A stretch of 36,594 nucleotides of DNA, from positions 43,078 to 79,671 of the forward strand of contig MNCI01018990.1 in NCBI GenBank assembly GCA_015680685.1, written 5' to 3'. Origin of the DNA: Gnetum montanum (Eukaryota > Streptophyta > Gnetopsida > Gnetales > Gnetaceae). This document shows, one piece after another, positions 21,701 to 32,435 of this stretch; position 1 is the first letter of the stretch, and each line of letters begins with the position of its first letter. Under the pieces are notes generated by a model that saw nothing but the letters and a program-made list of their open reading frames with translations, made no database searches and was not told where the DNA came from. A program made the position numbers and the translations under genes.

Positions 21701-22649
21701 TATTAAACCATTGCTAGCCTTTTGTAAGAAAAAAATGAGCCATCTTAACACCATTAAGCTAAACCCACTTATCTCAAAAAAAAGATGAGAGTTAAAAAAG
21801 AAAATCTCAATAAAACTACCAAACACCTATTATAAAGAGTTTGAAAAGAGACCTTATTTGTTTTATTTAAATTGAATTTAGCTTGAAATTCTTCCCATTC
21901 TAATGGCACAAGAGGGGTTGTATTAGAGAAAAAATCTACAATACAAAGAATAACTTTATGATTGAATTTAATTCTCTTCAAGTAAGAATCATAAGTAGCT
22001 AAAATACCAATATTTCCACAACATGGAGCCCACTAAATAGACATCCATTTAATGGAATCCCATGAATGTTGGAAAGGGTGCCATTGCAAATAAGAACTAA
22101 TTTGGTGCCAAGCCAACTAAATGCATTGAAGCATAACAAGTCCTCTAATTTAAATTTTAGTAGAAGTAATAACCTAAATTTTCCATTGAGTGTTAGACCA
22201 AAATTTTGACATAGCTAGACAACCGGATTTAATTCAGTGTCTAATAAGTAGTTTTCAACTTTCATAAGCTTGCAAAGCTCTTAAAATCCATTTGGTAGCA
22301 AGCAATATACCTTGATGATACGCTGAAGGAAAATCTAAATCACCAACGTTTTTGTCAAAAGTACAAAATTTCCAATTAACTTGAGGAAAGTAGTGGAAAG
22401 AATGATTATTTCCACCCAAGAAAAGGAATCTAATAAGCTACTCTAATTGCTCCTATGATCTTTTAGAAGGAGCCATAAAGTAAGATTAATAAACATGAGT
22501 AGACTATTAAATAGTTTTCCACTCCACTTACTAATTTTTTTGAAAAACTTTATGAAGAACTTTCTTCTATAAAAGACGAGAAGAAGCTAAGGGCCAAAAA
22601 GGAATGCTCAAGAGAGTTATAAACTCAGAAGGTTGAACCTAGCTCTAAG

Positions 22650-23410
22650 GAAAATTAGAAAGCTCCAAAGAAATATTGCCAAGCTTGGATCTCATAGCAT
22701 GAGTTTTGTTTTAGTTAATAGCAAAACAAGAGGCTTTATAATAAACTTGGATACAATAAAGGATAGTGTTTAAATTATCTTTAGTTGCTTGTAGAAGAAG
22801 AAAGTTGTCATCTACAAAGTGAATAATTTGACATCGAATAGTCAAAAGATATAAAACTTTGATATTGTCTTGAAAAAGATAATGATATAAAATATAACCA
22901 AAATCTTTAATAGCAAGAATAAAAAGATAAGAAGCAAGTGGACAACCTTGTCTAGTTCATATTTGAAGAATAATAATAGAAGAATAACTCTTGTTAATGC
23001 ATATTTTTGCACTAGCAGAAAAAAATTAACATTCTAATATGAGAGATAAAAGAAGAACCTAAGCCTAAATTCTGTAACATATTCAAAATAAAAGGTCACT
23101 CTATCCTATCATAAGGTTTAGCATAATCTAATTTTAGAAGAACAATATCTTGATTAGTATCCATGGCCAAATTCATTGCCTTTGTAGCTGTAAAAACATT
23201 ATCCAAAATAAATCTACTTGGAACAAAACCAGTTTGTTTTTCTTTAACGAATAGAGACAAATTCCTTCAGACTTTTAAAACTAAAGCATTAGCAATAATC
23301 TTATAGCTAATATTAACAAAGTGATAGGTCGCTAATTAGTAATATCAAATTTGTTACCTGACTTCGAAATGAGTTTTATCAAACCTTGATTAATCACTTG
23401 ACCAAGAGAA
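22650..23410 (-). pseudogene. LINE reverse transcriptase remnant
   Basis: On the minus strand from about 23400: GLIKLISKSGNKFDITN, a stop where the family has Trp, then RPIT and VNISYKIIANAL, the L1-type RT entry. Further on are QTGFVPSRFILDN and LLKLDYAKPYDRI, with the motif A Asp kept, and QNLGLGSSFISHI. The catalytic box FVDD is intact at 22807-22818, followed by AINxNKTHAM-like sequence where x is a stop. At least two frameshifts separate these blocks. RT would copy LINE RNA at the nicked target. The copy is not functional. Confidence 0.85.
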
Positions 23411-24369
23411 CCTTTAAATAGTGCTTCTCAATACATGTTGAAAAAATCAACAATATTATCCAAAAATTCTTTATAAAACTCATAAGGTAGATCCTAAGGA
23501 TTAGGAGATTTGTCATTAGCCATAGAAAAAATAACATCTTTTAAATCCTACATAGTTAACATGCCATCCTCTCCCAAAATAGAGTAAGAATAAGTGGGAG
23601 TCACAACTGTACAAAATCTAGAGCCCCTTATCAATACCTTGTGAAGTAAACACATTTGAATAATGGGTAAAGAAAGCATCTAAAATATCTCTAGAAGTAG
23701 AGAGAATCTTATCATTAATAGGAATTTATCAATTTTATAACTCATTTTAGGACCTTTTAAACACTTGAAGAATTCTTTTGAATCTCTATCCTCTGTTTTC
23801 AACCAAGATAACCAATGCTTACGTAAATCACCTTGCAATTTGTGATTTTCAAATTTTTTTTGTTTTGCTATTGAAGGTTCACAAGCTATTGCTAAACACT
23901 TTCTTCATGAGGGGTATGAGACAAATATTCTATCAATTGATGAATTTTTTGCCTAGTTTCAAAAGTAACAAATCAAAACTTTTTAGCTAAGAATTTACCA
24001 ATGTCTTAGAAATATCATAGTGCAAAGAATAGCATTTTTCCACCATTCAATAAAACCATTAGAATTATTAGTCTTAAACCAAATTCCAAACATGCCAAAA
24101 GGACCTTTGGAAATTTTTATTAGATAAAAAAGTAGTATTGATAATTAAAATCTCAAAGGATAGAATCAAATGATATGTTCTTTGAATTGAAAACTTTATG
24201 GGTAGATGATTTGAAAGAGTGCATTTTGGATGTGCTCAAACAAATAAACTACATAGAGACTCAAAGCATAAATCATGAGAAGTAGAAAGATAAGCTTTAT
24301 CTAATTTGTGAAAATTTCTTAGCTAGTTATATCTATATTTTGACCAAGTAAAATAGATTGGATCTCTAT

Positions 24370-24890
24370 GATTCCCACCAACATTAGGATCTGAAAGTGC
24401 AAACCTATTCCTAAAGGAAGACTAAACTCTTCATTCATCATGTTGAAAAGTAAAAGGTATCCTACCTATTTTGTCTAACATTAAAATCATCACAAATTAG
24501 CCAAGCAACATCAAGAAGACCATTGCTAAGTTGAGACCAATGCAAAGCTCTTTCTTAGGAATCACATAATGCATATATACTTCAAATGCCAAAAATCACA
24601 CCAAAAACATTTAAGCGAACCCAAACATCTTTAGTACCTAAAATAGAACCAAAATCAATGATGCATGAAGAATATTTTTGAGCAATACAATGAAGAACAC
24701 CACTCTTCCAACTTTATAGTTTGTGAAAAAATATCTTCCCCTAGGCATAAAAAAATTAGTTGTTGAAGTCAAATTAAAACCATCTATTTTAACCTCTTGA
24801 AGACACAAAAAATTAGAATTTTGAAAATGATATTGGACAATTGCCTATTGTTAGGGATTCGACAATCCCCAAACATTTCAAGAGATGAAC
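24370..24890 (-). pseudogene. LINE endonuclease (APE-type) remnant
   Basis: The minus strand starts VWGLSNP near 24885, followed after two stops by FLCLQEVKIDGF; the LQEVK block with the metal-binding Glu is at 24788-24802. Further on come DVWVRLNVFGVIFGI, then RALHWSQLSNGL and WLICDDFNV. The last is the family motif G-D-F-N with Gly changed to Asp (24480-24491). This is the fold that nicks target DNA in L1 retrotransposition. The rest of the domain towards 24100 is too damaged to read with confidence. Confidence 0.8.
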
Positions 24891-25079
24891 TTCATGAGGG
24901 TGCAACACCTAACTTAGTTCATTCTTCAAGGATTAACTTGCTCAAAATTAGAACAATTGGCTTACAAGTTCAACGAGTAATGTTCTCTAGAGTTCTTAAG
25001 CTTTTCTACTTTAGGATCACTGTGTATGATGTACTACTTTCTTCCCTCTGAGTATAAGAACCTCTTGAAAGCACTATGT

Positions 25080-26124
25080 CATTCTTAGAGACTTGCAATG
25101 TTTCTTCGACAATAGAATTTGAAGGTGGTATCTTCTCTACTTTTTTTCTAGGATCACTTTACCTCTATCCATCCATCTTTTTGAGGATTCATTTACTTTT
25201 TTGATATTTCATTTGAAGCATTTGCAATCCCTTTTTCAAAATTTTGTAAAGCAGCTTCTACAATCTTAATGTCTTAAACTAATTTACCTTTAGTTTGGGA
25301 TAGTTAAAAACCTTGTGAGATGGGTCATGACAATAAAAACATGAATTAGGAATGATAAGATGAGAAATTTTTTGTTCCAAAATCTTTCCCTTGTATGCTA
25401 ACTTATAGAGGATGGAAGTTCTTTGCTTAAATATAGTTCTACACAAGCCCTTTTAGTTGCCTTCACTAGATTGAGGGACTCAATCCAAATCGGTAGAATA
25501 CTTTTTTGTGCTTTACTAGGATCAAAGTCTTCTTGTCATTTGTGCAATACTAAAAAGGAATTGTGCACAAACCATGGAGTATTCTTAAGTGCATTATGTG
25601 TTTGTTCCTTAGTTTCAAATTGAAAAAGACAAAAGCCCTTAGTTAAAATTCAAAATTAGAACATTCAGAAGAATACCTCAACAAGTCTAGCGGCTTTCAT
25701 CCATCTAATCATTCAAAATTGATGCCGGTTGCATCCTTTATGCAAAAAATCCAATAGCATAATGCTTCAAGAAATCTTGAACGATTGCATTAAGCAAATC
25801 ATCTAGCAAAGTAAAGCATGGTTTAATGGCCTGAGATGGTTTAATGGCCTGAGATTCACTCTCTCTCGTAGAATTAGACCCTATCCTTCCATTTGCATCC
25901 ATAATTGGATATTTTATGCTTGCATCCATAATTGGATATTTTATGCAAGCTGCATGAGTTGCAAATCTGAAATCATCTACGGTAATAGAAGTTTGTCAGC
26001 GCTTACCCAAGATCTTTGGCTCAAAGGTCTTCCCTAGAATTTAATTATTTCCACTTCCAATTATAATAATTTCACTTTTAAAATTCCTTGCATCTCTGCT
26101 AATTTTGAGAGAAATTCGCCTCAT
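25080..26124 (-). pseudogene. LINE ORF1 remnant (DUF4283-like plus zinc knuckle)
   Basis: ORF1 proteins bind LINE RNA. A possible start is ATG 26124-26122 (MRRISLKISRD), but stops follow within 40 codons and the better open piece begins at 25929. DUF4283-like wording runs from HYAIGFFA (about 25750) through LKNTPWFVHNSFLVLHK (about 25590-25540) to ILPIWIESLNLVKAT (about 25500). The knuckle CFYCHDPSHKVFNYP is at 25300-25341, with Tyr in place of the last Cys. A tail with NPQKDGWIEVK lies near 25160. Two in-frame tandem duplications sit in the N-terminal part. Confidence 0.75.
25818..25946 (-). repeat. Two short in-frame tandem duplications in LINE ORF1
   Basis: An 18 bp unit is repeated perfectly (25818-25835, 25836-25853), coding QAIKPS-type hexapeptides. 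A 27 bp unit is repeated (25894-25920, 25921-25946), coding IKYPIMDA-type nonapeptides. Both keep the reading frame. Confidence 0.85.
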
Positions 26125-26322
26125 GAATTGGACCTTAACTCATTATCTACAAAAGTCATACATAATGAGACGCATTTAACTTGCCTTAAGAAACACAACC
26201 GGAGGAGCAATCTCTAAAGCTCATTAGCATTACATGGAAAATTTCGCGCTTACAAATTTGCGAGAAGTATTATTTTACCTTGTTTTCGACATTCAAAGAA
26301 ACAGCGTGTCCCGAGTTCCACA
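26125..26322 (+). promoter_or_regulatory. 5' region of the cyclophilin gene, shared with the LINE 5' end
   Basis: 198 bp separate the putative LINE ORF1 start (minus) from the cyclophilin ATG (plus). No clear TATA box was found. The stretch is less AT-rich near 26240-26322 and contains GCGCTTACAAATTTGCGAG and AACAGCGTGTCCCGAG. The promoter and 5' UTR of the gene must lie here or reach into the LINE. Confidence 0.4.
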
Positions 26323-26325
26323 ATG
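26323..26325 (+). CDS. PPIL3/CYP18-1: Cyclophilin coding exon 1: start codon only
   Basis: ATG is followed at once by GTAAGC, a good donor, and the next exon starts with the Ser codon of MSVTLHT. The sequence before it (GTTCCACA) is a reasonable plant start context. Confidence 0.85.
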
Positions 26326-29300
26326 GTAAGCTTGAATTATTCCTATTTTTCAAAGTTTCAAGGACTTGTATTTCAATTGAACTCCATATTACAACCTCTA
26401 TTCAAATAATTTTTATCGTGGATGTGTAAATTAATGCGGTTGCGTTCGTGAAGTCTGTAACCTTGCACACGAATCTGGGAGATATAAAGTGCGAAATAGC
26501 ATGCGATGAGGTCCCTAAATCAGCCGAGGTAAGTTTTTACTTCATTTTGCTATCAATATATACAAATCATATGAGATTGCATGCTTGTTTATCATTTTTT
26601 TTCCTTCCATAAAAACCTAGCTCGAGATTTTAATTATTTGTTTGTTTGTGTTTTCTTGCTGTAACGTGAAAATAGTGCCACCGAATTGGCAAGAATACAA
26701 AATTATGCACGTTTTCACTGAAATTATTTACGTCTTGCACTAGATGAATTTACGTCAATTATCAATAGATGTAAGAAACTGCTAACTTTTTGGTTTGCAC
26801 TATCTGTTGTCTCGAAAGAGAGTTTACATGACACGTTTCTACCTTTGGGGAATAACTTTACGGGCAGTCGTGATCCAGAGAACAAGAGTTAGGGAAATTT
26901 GTCTATGATATATGTGGTAGAATGTTATACATTTCACTGAGGATTAAGGCAGATTTAGAATGCTATGACCCCTCAGAAATTTTTTTAGCAAGTGCTTAAT
27001 GAATTTTCTAGAAGAAATAGTATTATTTTGGAAGTATCTTATTTCAGCGGTTAGCTGAATTAGGGGCCATCAATTTACCAAAATCATAGTTAGTTAAAAA
27101 TATGACATCCAGTTGACCAAAAAGCTCCAAGATATTTGGATTTTCTAGTGCTTCATGTTGATCACTGAACTCAGTTCGTAATGGAATGTTTAATTGATGA
27201 TACTTTGTCCTAATAACGAGACTTGAAACGTTATCCCAATTATAAAAAGTTTACTTTGTGCATTACAACATTTATAAACAGTCAAATTTTCAAAAAGAAA
27301 TTTTCATTGATCAGTTGAAATTATTCCATCACATTGCATGAACAGTCTTAACAAGAAATACTTAAACTTATGCACAGTCAGTAGGATCATGGAAGAATTA
27401 ATTTTTATGGAAAATTTGATCAATGTCACTGAGTCCAAAATTCAATTAGCATGAGTGATTTGTCCAATCAACTAATTCAACATGCAGTTGCAAGTGTTAA
27501 ACTTGTCTTCCCATCAGAAATTACAATACCAATCAACCATGGTATAACATGTGCCTTAACAAATTCCATTCCCATCCATATGTTTCATGTATGCATGACA
27601 TTGTTTTGAATTGCAGTTAAGATTTTTTGAATCACAACAACTTGTTGTGTGTGATTTCAGAGGGGCATGCACCTGGTTTGAAGCTTCAATTTCTTATTAA
27701 ATCAAGAGCTCTAAAAATTTGAAAAACGAGCAAACTTGTTCTGTCACGGACATTTTTTCTTTTTTTATCTACAGTGACCAAAGGTCAGTAGATCCCAGTT
27801 ATAATGAAATCATCTGTATAAAAGTTTTTTTCCCAATATATGAGATATGAACGCCTGTGGTGTTTATGATCAATTACTAATTCGATTTGCACCATTTTAG
27901 CTTGGTGTATTGTAGTATATAACAGCAGAGTCTGCAACTTCATTTTTTTCTTAGAATTGTTATTATTGGACTTGCATGGCTCACATTTTTATCTATTATT
28001 ACTTTAAAACTTGCCTGATTTATCACATAACCAAAGGTGTCACATACTGTTAACTTGCAAAGCTGTACAAAGGGGATGTGTTCTGATGTGAAAGCACTCG
28101 CTATACATTGACATGATTTTCTATTTCAGTATCTATATTGTTTGTTTATATACAAAACGCAGATATTCTGATTCATCTAATGATTTATATTGTTAATTAT
28201 GTTTGACTGGTAAACTTCCTAATCATCATTCTTGTCATCATCATCATGATCTTAGCCTTATCTCAAACTACTAATAGAGAACTCATCCATGGGATTTGGC
28301 ACAGNTGATGATGACAATAATAATGATTTGGGAGTTTACCAGTCAAACATAATTAACAATGTAAATCATTAGATAAATAGGAATATCTGTGGTGTGTATA
28401 TAAACAAACAATATAAATATTGAAATAGAAAATCATGTCAAAGTATAGCAAGTGTTTTTATATCAGAACACATGCCGTTAATGTACAGGTATGAAAGGGG
28501 AGAGGGTTAGCATCTGATGAGCAACCAGCTATAAAACTGTGCCAAATCCCATGGATGAGTTCTCTATTAGTAGTTTGAGATAAGGCTAAGATCATGATGA
28601 TGATGACAAGAATGATGATTAGGAAGTTTACCAGTCAAACATAATTAACAATATAAATCATTAGATGAATCAGAANCATGATAGCTCTTATAGTTAGTTC
28701 TTGTGTTGTTTTGTATTTGAGGTCAAACATGAAATGGGTACCTTTATCTACCAACTGAAAATTGATTTTTCCTGGCTCACCAAAGCTGGATGCTCTTGTT
28801 CTTCAGTGTTTACAGAAATGTTTATATGGAAGTATATTACAAGATGCCAAGATTTACAAAAATGAAGGAGAAATGCCCTTAAAATAGTCTACAAAATAAT
28901 AATAATCTATCTGACAAAGAAAACAGAATGCTAACATTCTATATTGTGAAAAAACATTGAATAGGACTGAAACTGGAAAATGAAAAATTGAATTTCAGGC
29001 TGTCAAGTAAAAAAATTCAGGGGGAAAATTTGTAGGATATGAATGAAATTCTAAATAACTACTCCCGTTGTTTTAAGGCAACAATTTCTTGATAAATTAT
29101 ATCAAATATTTGAAAGGATGCCTTGGTGAAATTTCTACACAGATTTTTTACATCATGTGGTGACCTGCTAGACAATGATTGAAAATAGATGAATTAGATT
29201 TGTTTCTTTTCATTCAGTTAATGCAGTAGATGAAGATACTTCTAGACTTTAAATGGAATGGAATAACCTACCAATGTAAATTAACTTACTCCTGGAGGGG

Positions 29301-30990
29301 ATGAAATCTTAGGATAGTAAGGATTGGTTATTATGGAAGAATAAACATTCTTACAAAGTGGTAGAGACTTATGATAATTTATCTATAGGTCAAGTAGGTA
29401 AAGAAACTATTTGTTGGAAGAAAGTGGGTTTAATTCTTAAAGTTCATGTCTTTTTTTGAATTGGCATGAACAAGAAGAATTTTAGCAATAGACAATTTGT
29501 TGAAGCAAGGATGAGGATAGATGATAGTTAATAGATGTTGTTTCTATAAGAATGCTTGTGAAGATGGTAATCATATCTTTTTGCATTGCTCTGCAATTGC
29601 TGATATTTGAAACAAAGTTTGGAAATACCAAAATCTTTACAAAATCTTGCAGCACCTTCGACTTGGATTGTTGGAACTCAACGAATTAGTAAAATTTGGA
29701 GTACTTTTCTAGTACTTAGTGATTTTTCAAATCTGAAAGGGAAGAAATGAAAGGACTTTTTGAAGGGACCAAAATCAATTTATATAGAGTATGGTGGCCA
29801 GAAGCAAAAAATTCAAAGAAGAATGTGACATAAAATAGAACTTCACTGCTGGAGCCTTTGAGCAATACAAGCTTATAATTTTTATTTTCAAGGATATGAT
29901 TAGATTGGTACTTTGGTTTGATTATTTTATTTTTTAGAAATTTGATCATCTCATATTAGTTGATCAGTAAGATCCCAAGAATAATCTTATTGTAGTTCAA
30001 ATCTTGTTTTATTAACATAATCTCTTTTTACTTGTTCCAAAAAAATAATAATAGTAACGAATCTTCATATGATAATTTTTTTTGAGTTTTTGAAATTTTC
30101 CGCTTATTTATGATAGGCAAATATTACTATTCTTCTGAGCTTAATTATGCTTGGACCATCCAGAGCTTGCATAATATGCTGTTAAATATGTCAGTTTTCT
30201 ATATCTATGGTTTTTGATACACTTCCCTTTTTAAGGAATTTTGATTATGAAAAATTGATCTTTCCTGCAAATTTTTGCCAACGCAGATAAGACGTTGTAA
30301 GCTAACACGTGTTTTCCAATTGTGCTTCTAAAATATTTTGCAGAACTTTTTGGCACTGTGTGCTTCCGGCAATTATGATGGAACAGTATTTCATCGAAAC
30401 ATCAAAGGTTTCATGATTCAAGGTGGAGATCCAACAGGCACAGGACGAGGAGGAACTAGCATATGGGGAAGGAAATTTAATGATGAAATAAGAGATTCTT
30501 TGAAGGCAGGTTTTCTGTAATTGAAAGAAAAAACACTTATTTATGCTTTCTGAATTTTACAAATTTTGATGATGGAAATCATAGAATAAACATTGTTTTT
30601 GCAGCACAATGCAAGAGGAATACTAGCAATGGCCAATAGTGGACCTAATACAAATGGGAGCCAATTTTTTATTACCTATGCCAAACAACCACATTTAAAT
30701 GGACTATACACTATTTTTGGAAGAGTTATCCATGGCTTTGAAGTTCTTGACTTGATGGAAAAGGTAACTCTTTGCGTTTGTATGCCTTCTCATTTTGTTT
30801 TTCACATTTGCCAGCGTACATGTTGTAGCTTATTTATTCTCTCCCCTACTTGTTCAACATTGTAGGTAGTAATTTATTTTAATTTTTACCCTAAATTTTT
30901 TGGCAGACACCTACAGGCGCAGGAGACCGGCCACTTGCAGAAATCCGAGTAAATCGAGTAACTATACACGCTAATCCACTTGCTGGATGA
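26323..30990 (+). CDS. PPIL3/CYP18-1: Cyclophilin-type peptidyl-prolyl isomerase, PPIL3/CYP18-1 type, five exons, 160 aa
   Basis: Single-domain cyclophilin. The family twists peptide bonds before proline; PPIL3 proteins are known as spliceosome-associated in animals, so a nuclear role is inferred here. Coding exons are 26323-26325, 26454-26528, 30344-30505, 30605-30763 and 30907-30990, all phase 0, giving 1+25+54+53+27 = 160 residues, the usual plant CYP18-1 length. Key blocks are [60 protein letters not shown] and ending HANPLAG. The catalytic Arg (HRN) and the pocket residues Phe, Met and Gln are kept. The CypA Trp121 position is His (in QPHLNG) and the His126 position is Tyr, as is normal for PPIL3. 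No stop or frameshift. No signal peptide is seen. Splice sites are GT-AG except intron 3 (GC-AG). The LINE lies head-to-head upstream. Confidence 0.95.
26454..26528 (+). CDS. PPIL3/CYP18-1: Cyclophilin coding exon 2
   Basis: 25 codons, [14 protein letters not shown] to PKSAE. Acceptor GTGAAG, donor GAG|GTAAGT. Confidence 0.93.
28070..28690. repeat. Duplicated block in intron 2, apparently inverted by misassembly
   Basis: 28166-28304 is the exact reverse complement of 28537-28675 (139 of 139 bases), and each of the two pieces ends at a single N (28305 and 28676). 28306-28490 is a diverged inverted copy of about 28070-28260. If 28306-28675 is flipped, the exact part becomes a plain contig overlap and the diverged part a direct tandem repeat of roughly 190 bp. 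Confidence 0.9.
29280..30058 (+). mobile_element. 5'-truncated LINE fragment in intron 2
   Basis: The plus strand reads LKVHVF, then [30 protein letters not shown] and KVW (about 29435-29625), in shifting frames. This is a zf-RVT domain like that of element G. It ends with an A-rich AAAAAAATAATAATAG tail (30040-30055), a LINE 3' end. The 5' boundary is not clear. Confidence 0.7.
30344..30505 (+). CDS. PPIL3/CYP18-1: Cyclophilin coding exon 3
   Basis: 54 codons, [13 protein letters not shown] to DEIRDSLK. Contains the catalytic HRN and the FMIQGGD pocket. It ends AAG|GCAGGT, a GC donor. The nearest GT donor, 5 bases later, would break the frame. Confidence 0.95.
30506..30604 (+). other. Cyclophilin intron 3, GC-AG type (99 bp)
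   Basis: Starts GCAGGT and ends TTTTTGCAG. Exon 3 must end at Lys (AAG) and exon 4 start at His (CAC) to give the family sequence SLKHNARG. Confidence 0.9.
30605..30763 (+). CDS. PPIL3/CYP18-1: Cyclophilin coding exon 4
   Basis: 53 codons, [15 protein letters not shown] to LDLMEK. Contains NGSQFFIT and the [10 protein letters not shown] segment. Donor AAG|GTAACT. Confidence 0.95.
30907..30990 (+). CDS. PPIL3/CYP18-1: Cyclophilin coding exon 5 with stop
   Basis: 27 codons plus [19 protein letters not shown] to HANPLAG. Acceptor TTGGCAG after a T-rich tract. Confidence 0.95.
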   Translation, partial: TPTGAGDRPLAEIRVNRVTIHANPLAG

Positions 30991-32435
30991 ATATTTTCCT
31001 TGTTGCATGATTGGAGACAGGAGGTGCACAAATTAGTATTTAACTGCATATCATTTGAGTATGGCAGTTGTAAATTGGAAGGATAATTTTCCATGATTCT
31101 GAAGCAAGGCTTTGATCTCTTCTAAAACATTGACGTTCTCATTAATCAGCTACAAGATTGAAGCAAAAAACTACGAACTACATTAGGATCTATATAAAAA
31201 GGGAAAAATATCATGTCACACTTTTCTAGTCAATTATGCCATAGCTCTAAGAAAAAAATTGATGTTATCCCAGTTCTGGTCTGATTGCAATGTTGTTCCC
31301 AGGTACTTCTGCATACAGTAGACTTTGTTTTCTTTATCTTCTTTCACTCTGTTCTCTTCTACCTTAAGCTTCTGGTGATTTCTCAGAGAATACTCCAGTG
31401 CTTTATCTATGCATGGAACATGCTCCCAACCTAGGATACAGGGTGATGTTACTAAGATTCGAGCTAGTGTTTCTAGGGTGCAAAGCATATGAGCGAATCA
31501 GCTGAGCTTATGGTGCTCTCTTTCCTTATTCTTTTCTTTTTGAAATATCATCATCATTATCATCGGACAAAATAAGATTAGCTATGTAAGTTCTTTTTTC
31601 CTAGAGGAAAATCTTCGTTTATCTGCAAATTCTTCCTACCATCTTCCATTATTTTTTATCATCCTTTTTATTTAATATCATCTTCAATTATTTTTTCACC
31701 AAAGACCTTTCCCGTAAAGAATGGTGTTAACACAATGCATGATTTTCACACCGCAATGTTAGTTATATATATATCCACACACATATACGGAATATATACA
31801 TAAACATTTTTCAAGATAGTTCGTGTTTAAAAAAAACTTTGTTTCCTTATGAGAAACCGACGTGTTATATAGGTAGTTTTTCCACATCAAATAATGTTTT
31901 TTTGACAAATCTTCTATTCGAATAGCAGAATGAATTAATTTAATTAACCTATGTTCAGGTTACAAAAAGGTGAATTACCTATCCGTAATAACTGAAGGTG
32001 CCTTAACCTGCCTTCAGCATTGTACAACAGAACCGAGAGTTATAGAAGAGACCGGCTGCTAGTGTGGATTCAAAATGAGTTATATTTTGGTTTTCGTTGA
32101 CAACCTGCATTAGCAAGTCCTCTACAGGAGTCTATTGTTCACCACTTACACCATATATGTTACAAGTTTTAACTCTATACCATCACAGTAAAGCCATACA
32201 ATCTTTAAACATTAAAGAATCAACTAAGCAGATTAACAAATTTATTTATTAATTCGAAGAGGCTTTTAATTATATCATTGTTATGTGAAAATACTAGATA
32301 TTGTGTAACATTCATAAATTTAAATTGGGCCACTAAGGAACTACATAAGGGATGGCAAAGACAAGTACATTCATGTTTTCCTTCAATAGTTTGATATATG
32401 ATAATATTTAAAAAAATTTGAAGAACAAGAAGTTG

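Larger units (their letters stand above)
20848..26124 (-). mobile_element. Element G: L1-type LINE, decayed but near full length
   Basis: The minus strand carries, in order, ORF1 with a DUF4283-like domain and zinc knuckle (26124 to about 25080), endonuclease (about 24890-24370), RT (about 23410-22650), zf-RVT (about 21660-21390) and a 3' tail ending near 20848 in TACTACTAATAAA. This is the standard plant L1 order. Stops and frameshifts are scattered through all parts, so it is dead. The 5' end lies about 200 bp from the start codon of the cyclophilin gene, which is read in the other direction. Confidence 0.88.
26529..30343 (+). other. Cyclophilin intron 2 (3815 bp)
   Basis: GTAAGT at the start and TTTTGCAG at the end. 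It holds a duplicated block with a likely mis-oriented contig (about 28070-28676) and a 5'-truncated LINE fragment (about 29280-30058). 26530-28060 and 28680-29280 show no recognisable feature. Confidence 0.9.

Noticed and set aside
28166-28675. Large hairpin or microRNA-like inverted repeat in intron 2
   Set aside because: The perfect arms end exactly at N characters, and flipping the middle piece restores continuity. A contig placement error is the simpler reading.
30501-30520. Canonical GT donor at 30510 for intron 3
   Set aside because: Using it adds five bases and breaks the reading frame into exon 4; the GC donor gives the exact family sequence.
31234-31488. 84-codon minus-strand frame downstream of the cyclophilin
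   Set aside because: Plausible composition but no recognised family, no splice or promoter context, and the length is within chance; kept only as a note in the flank entry.
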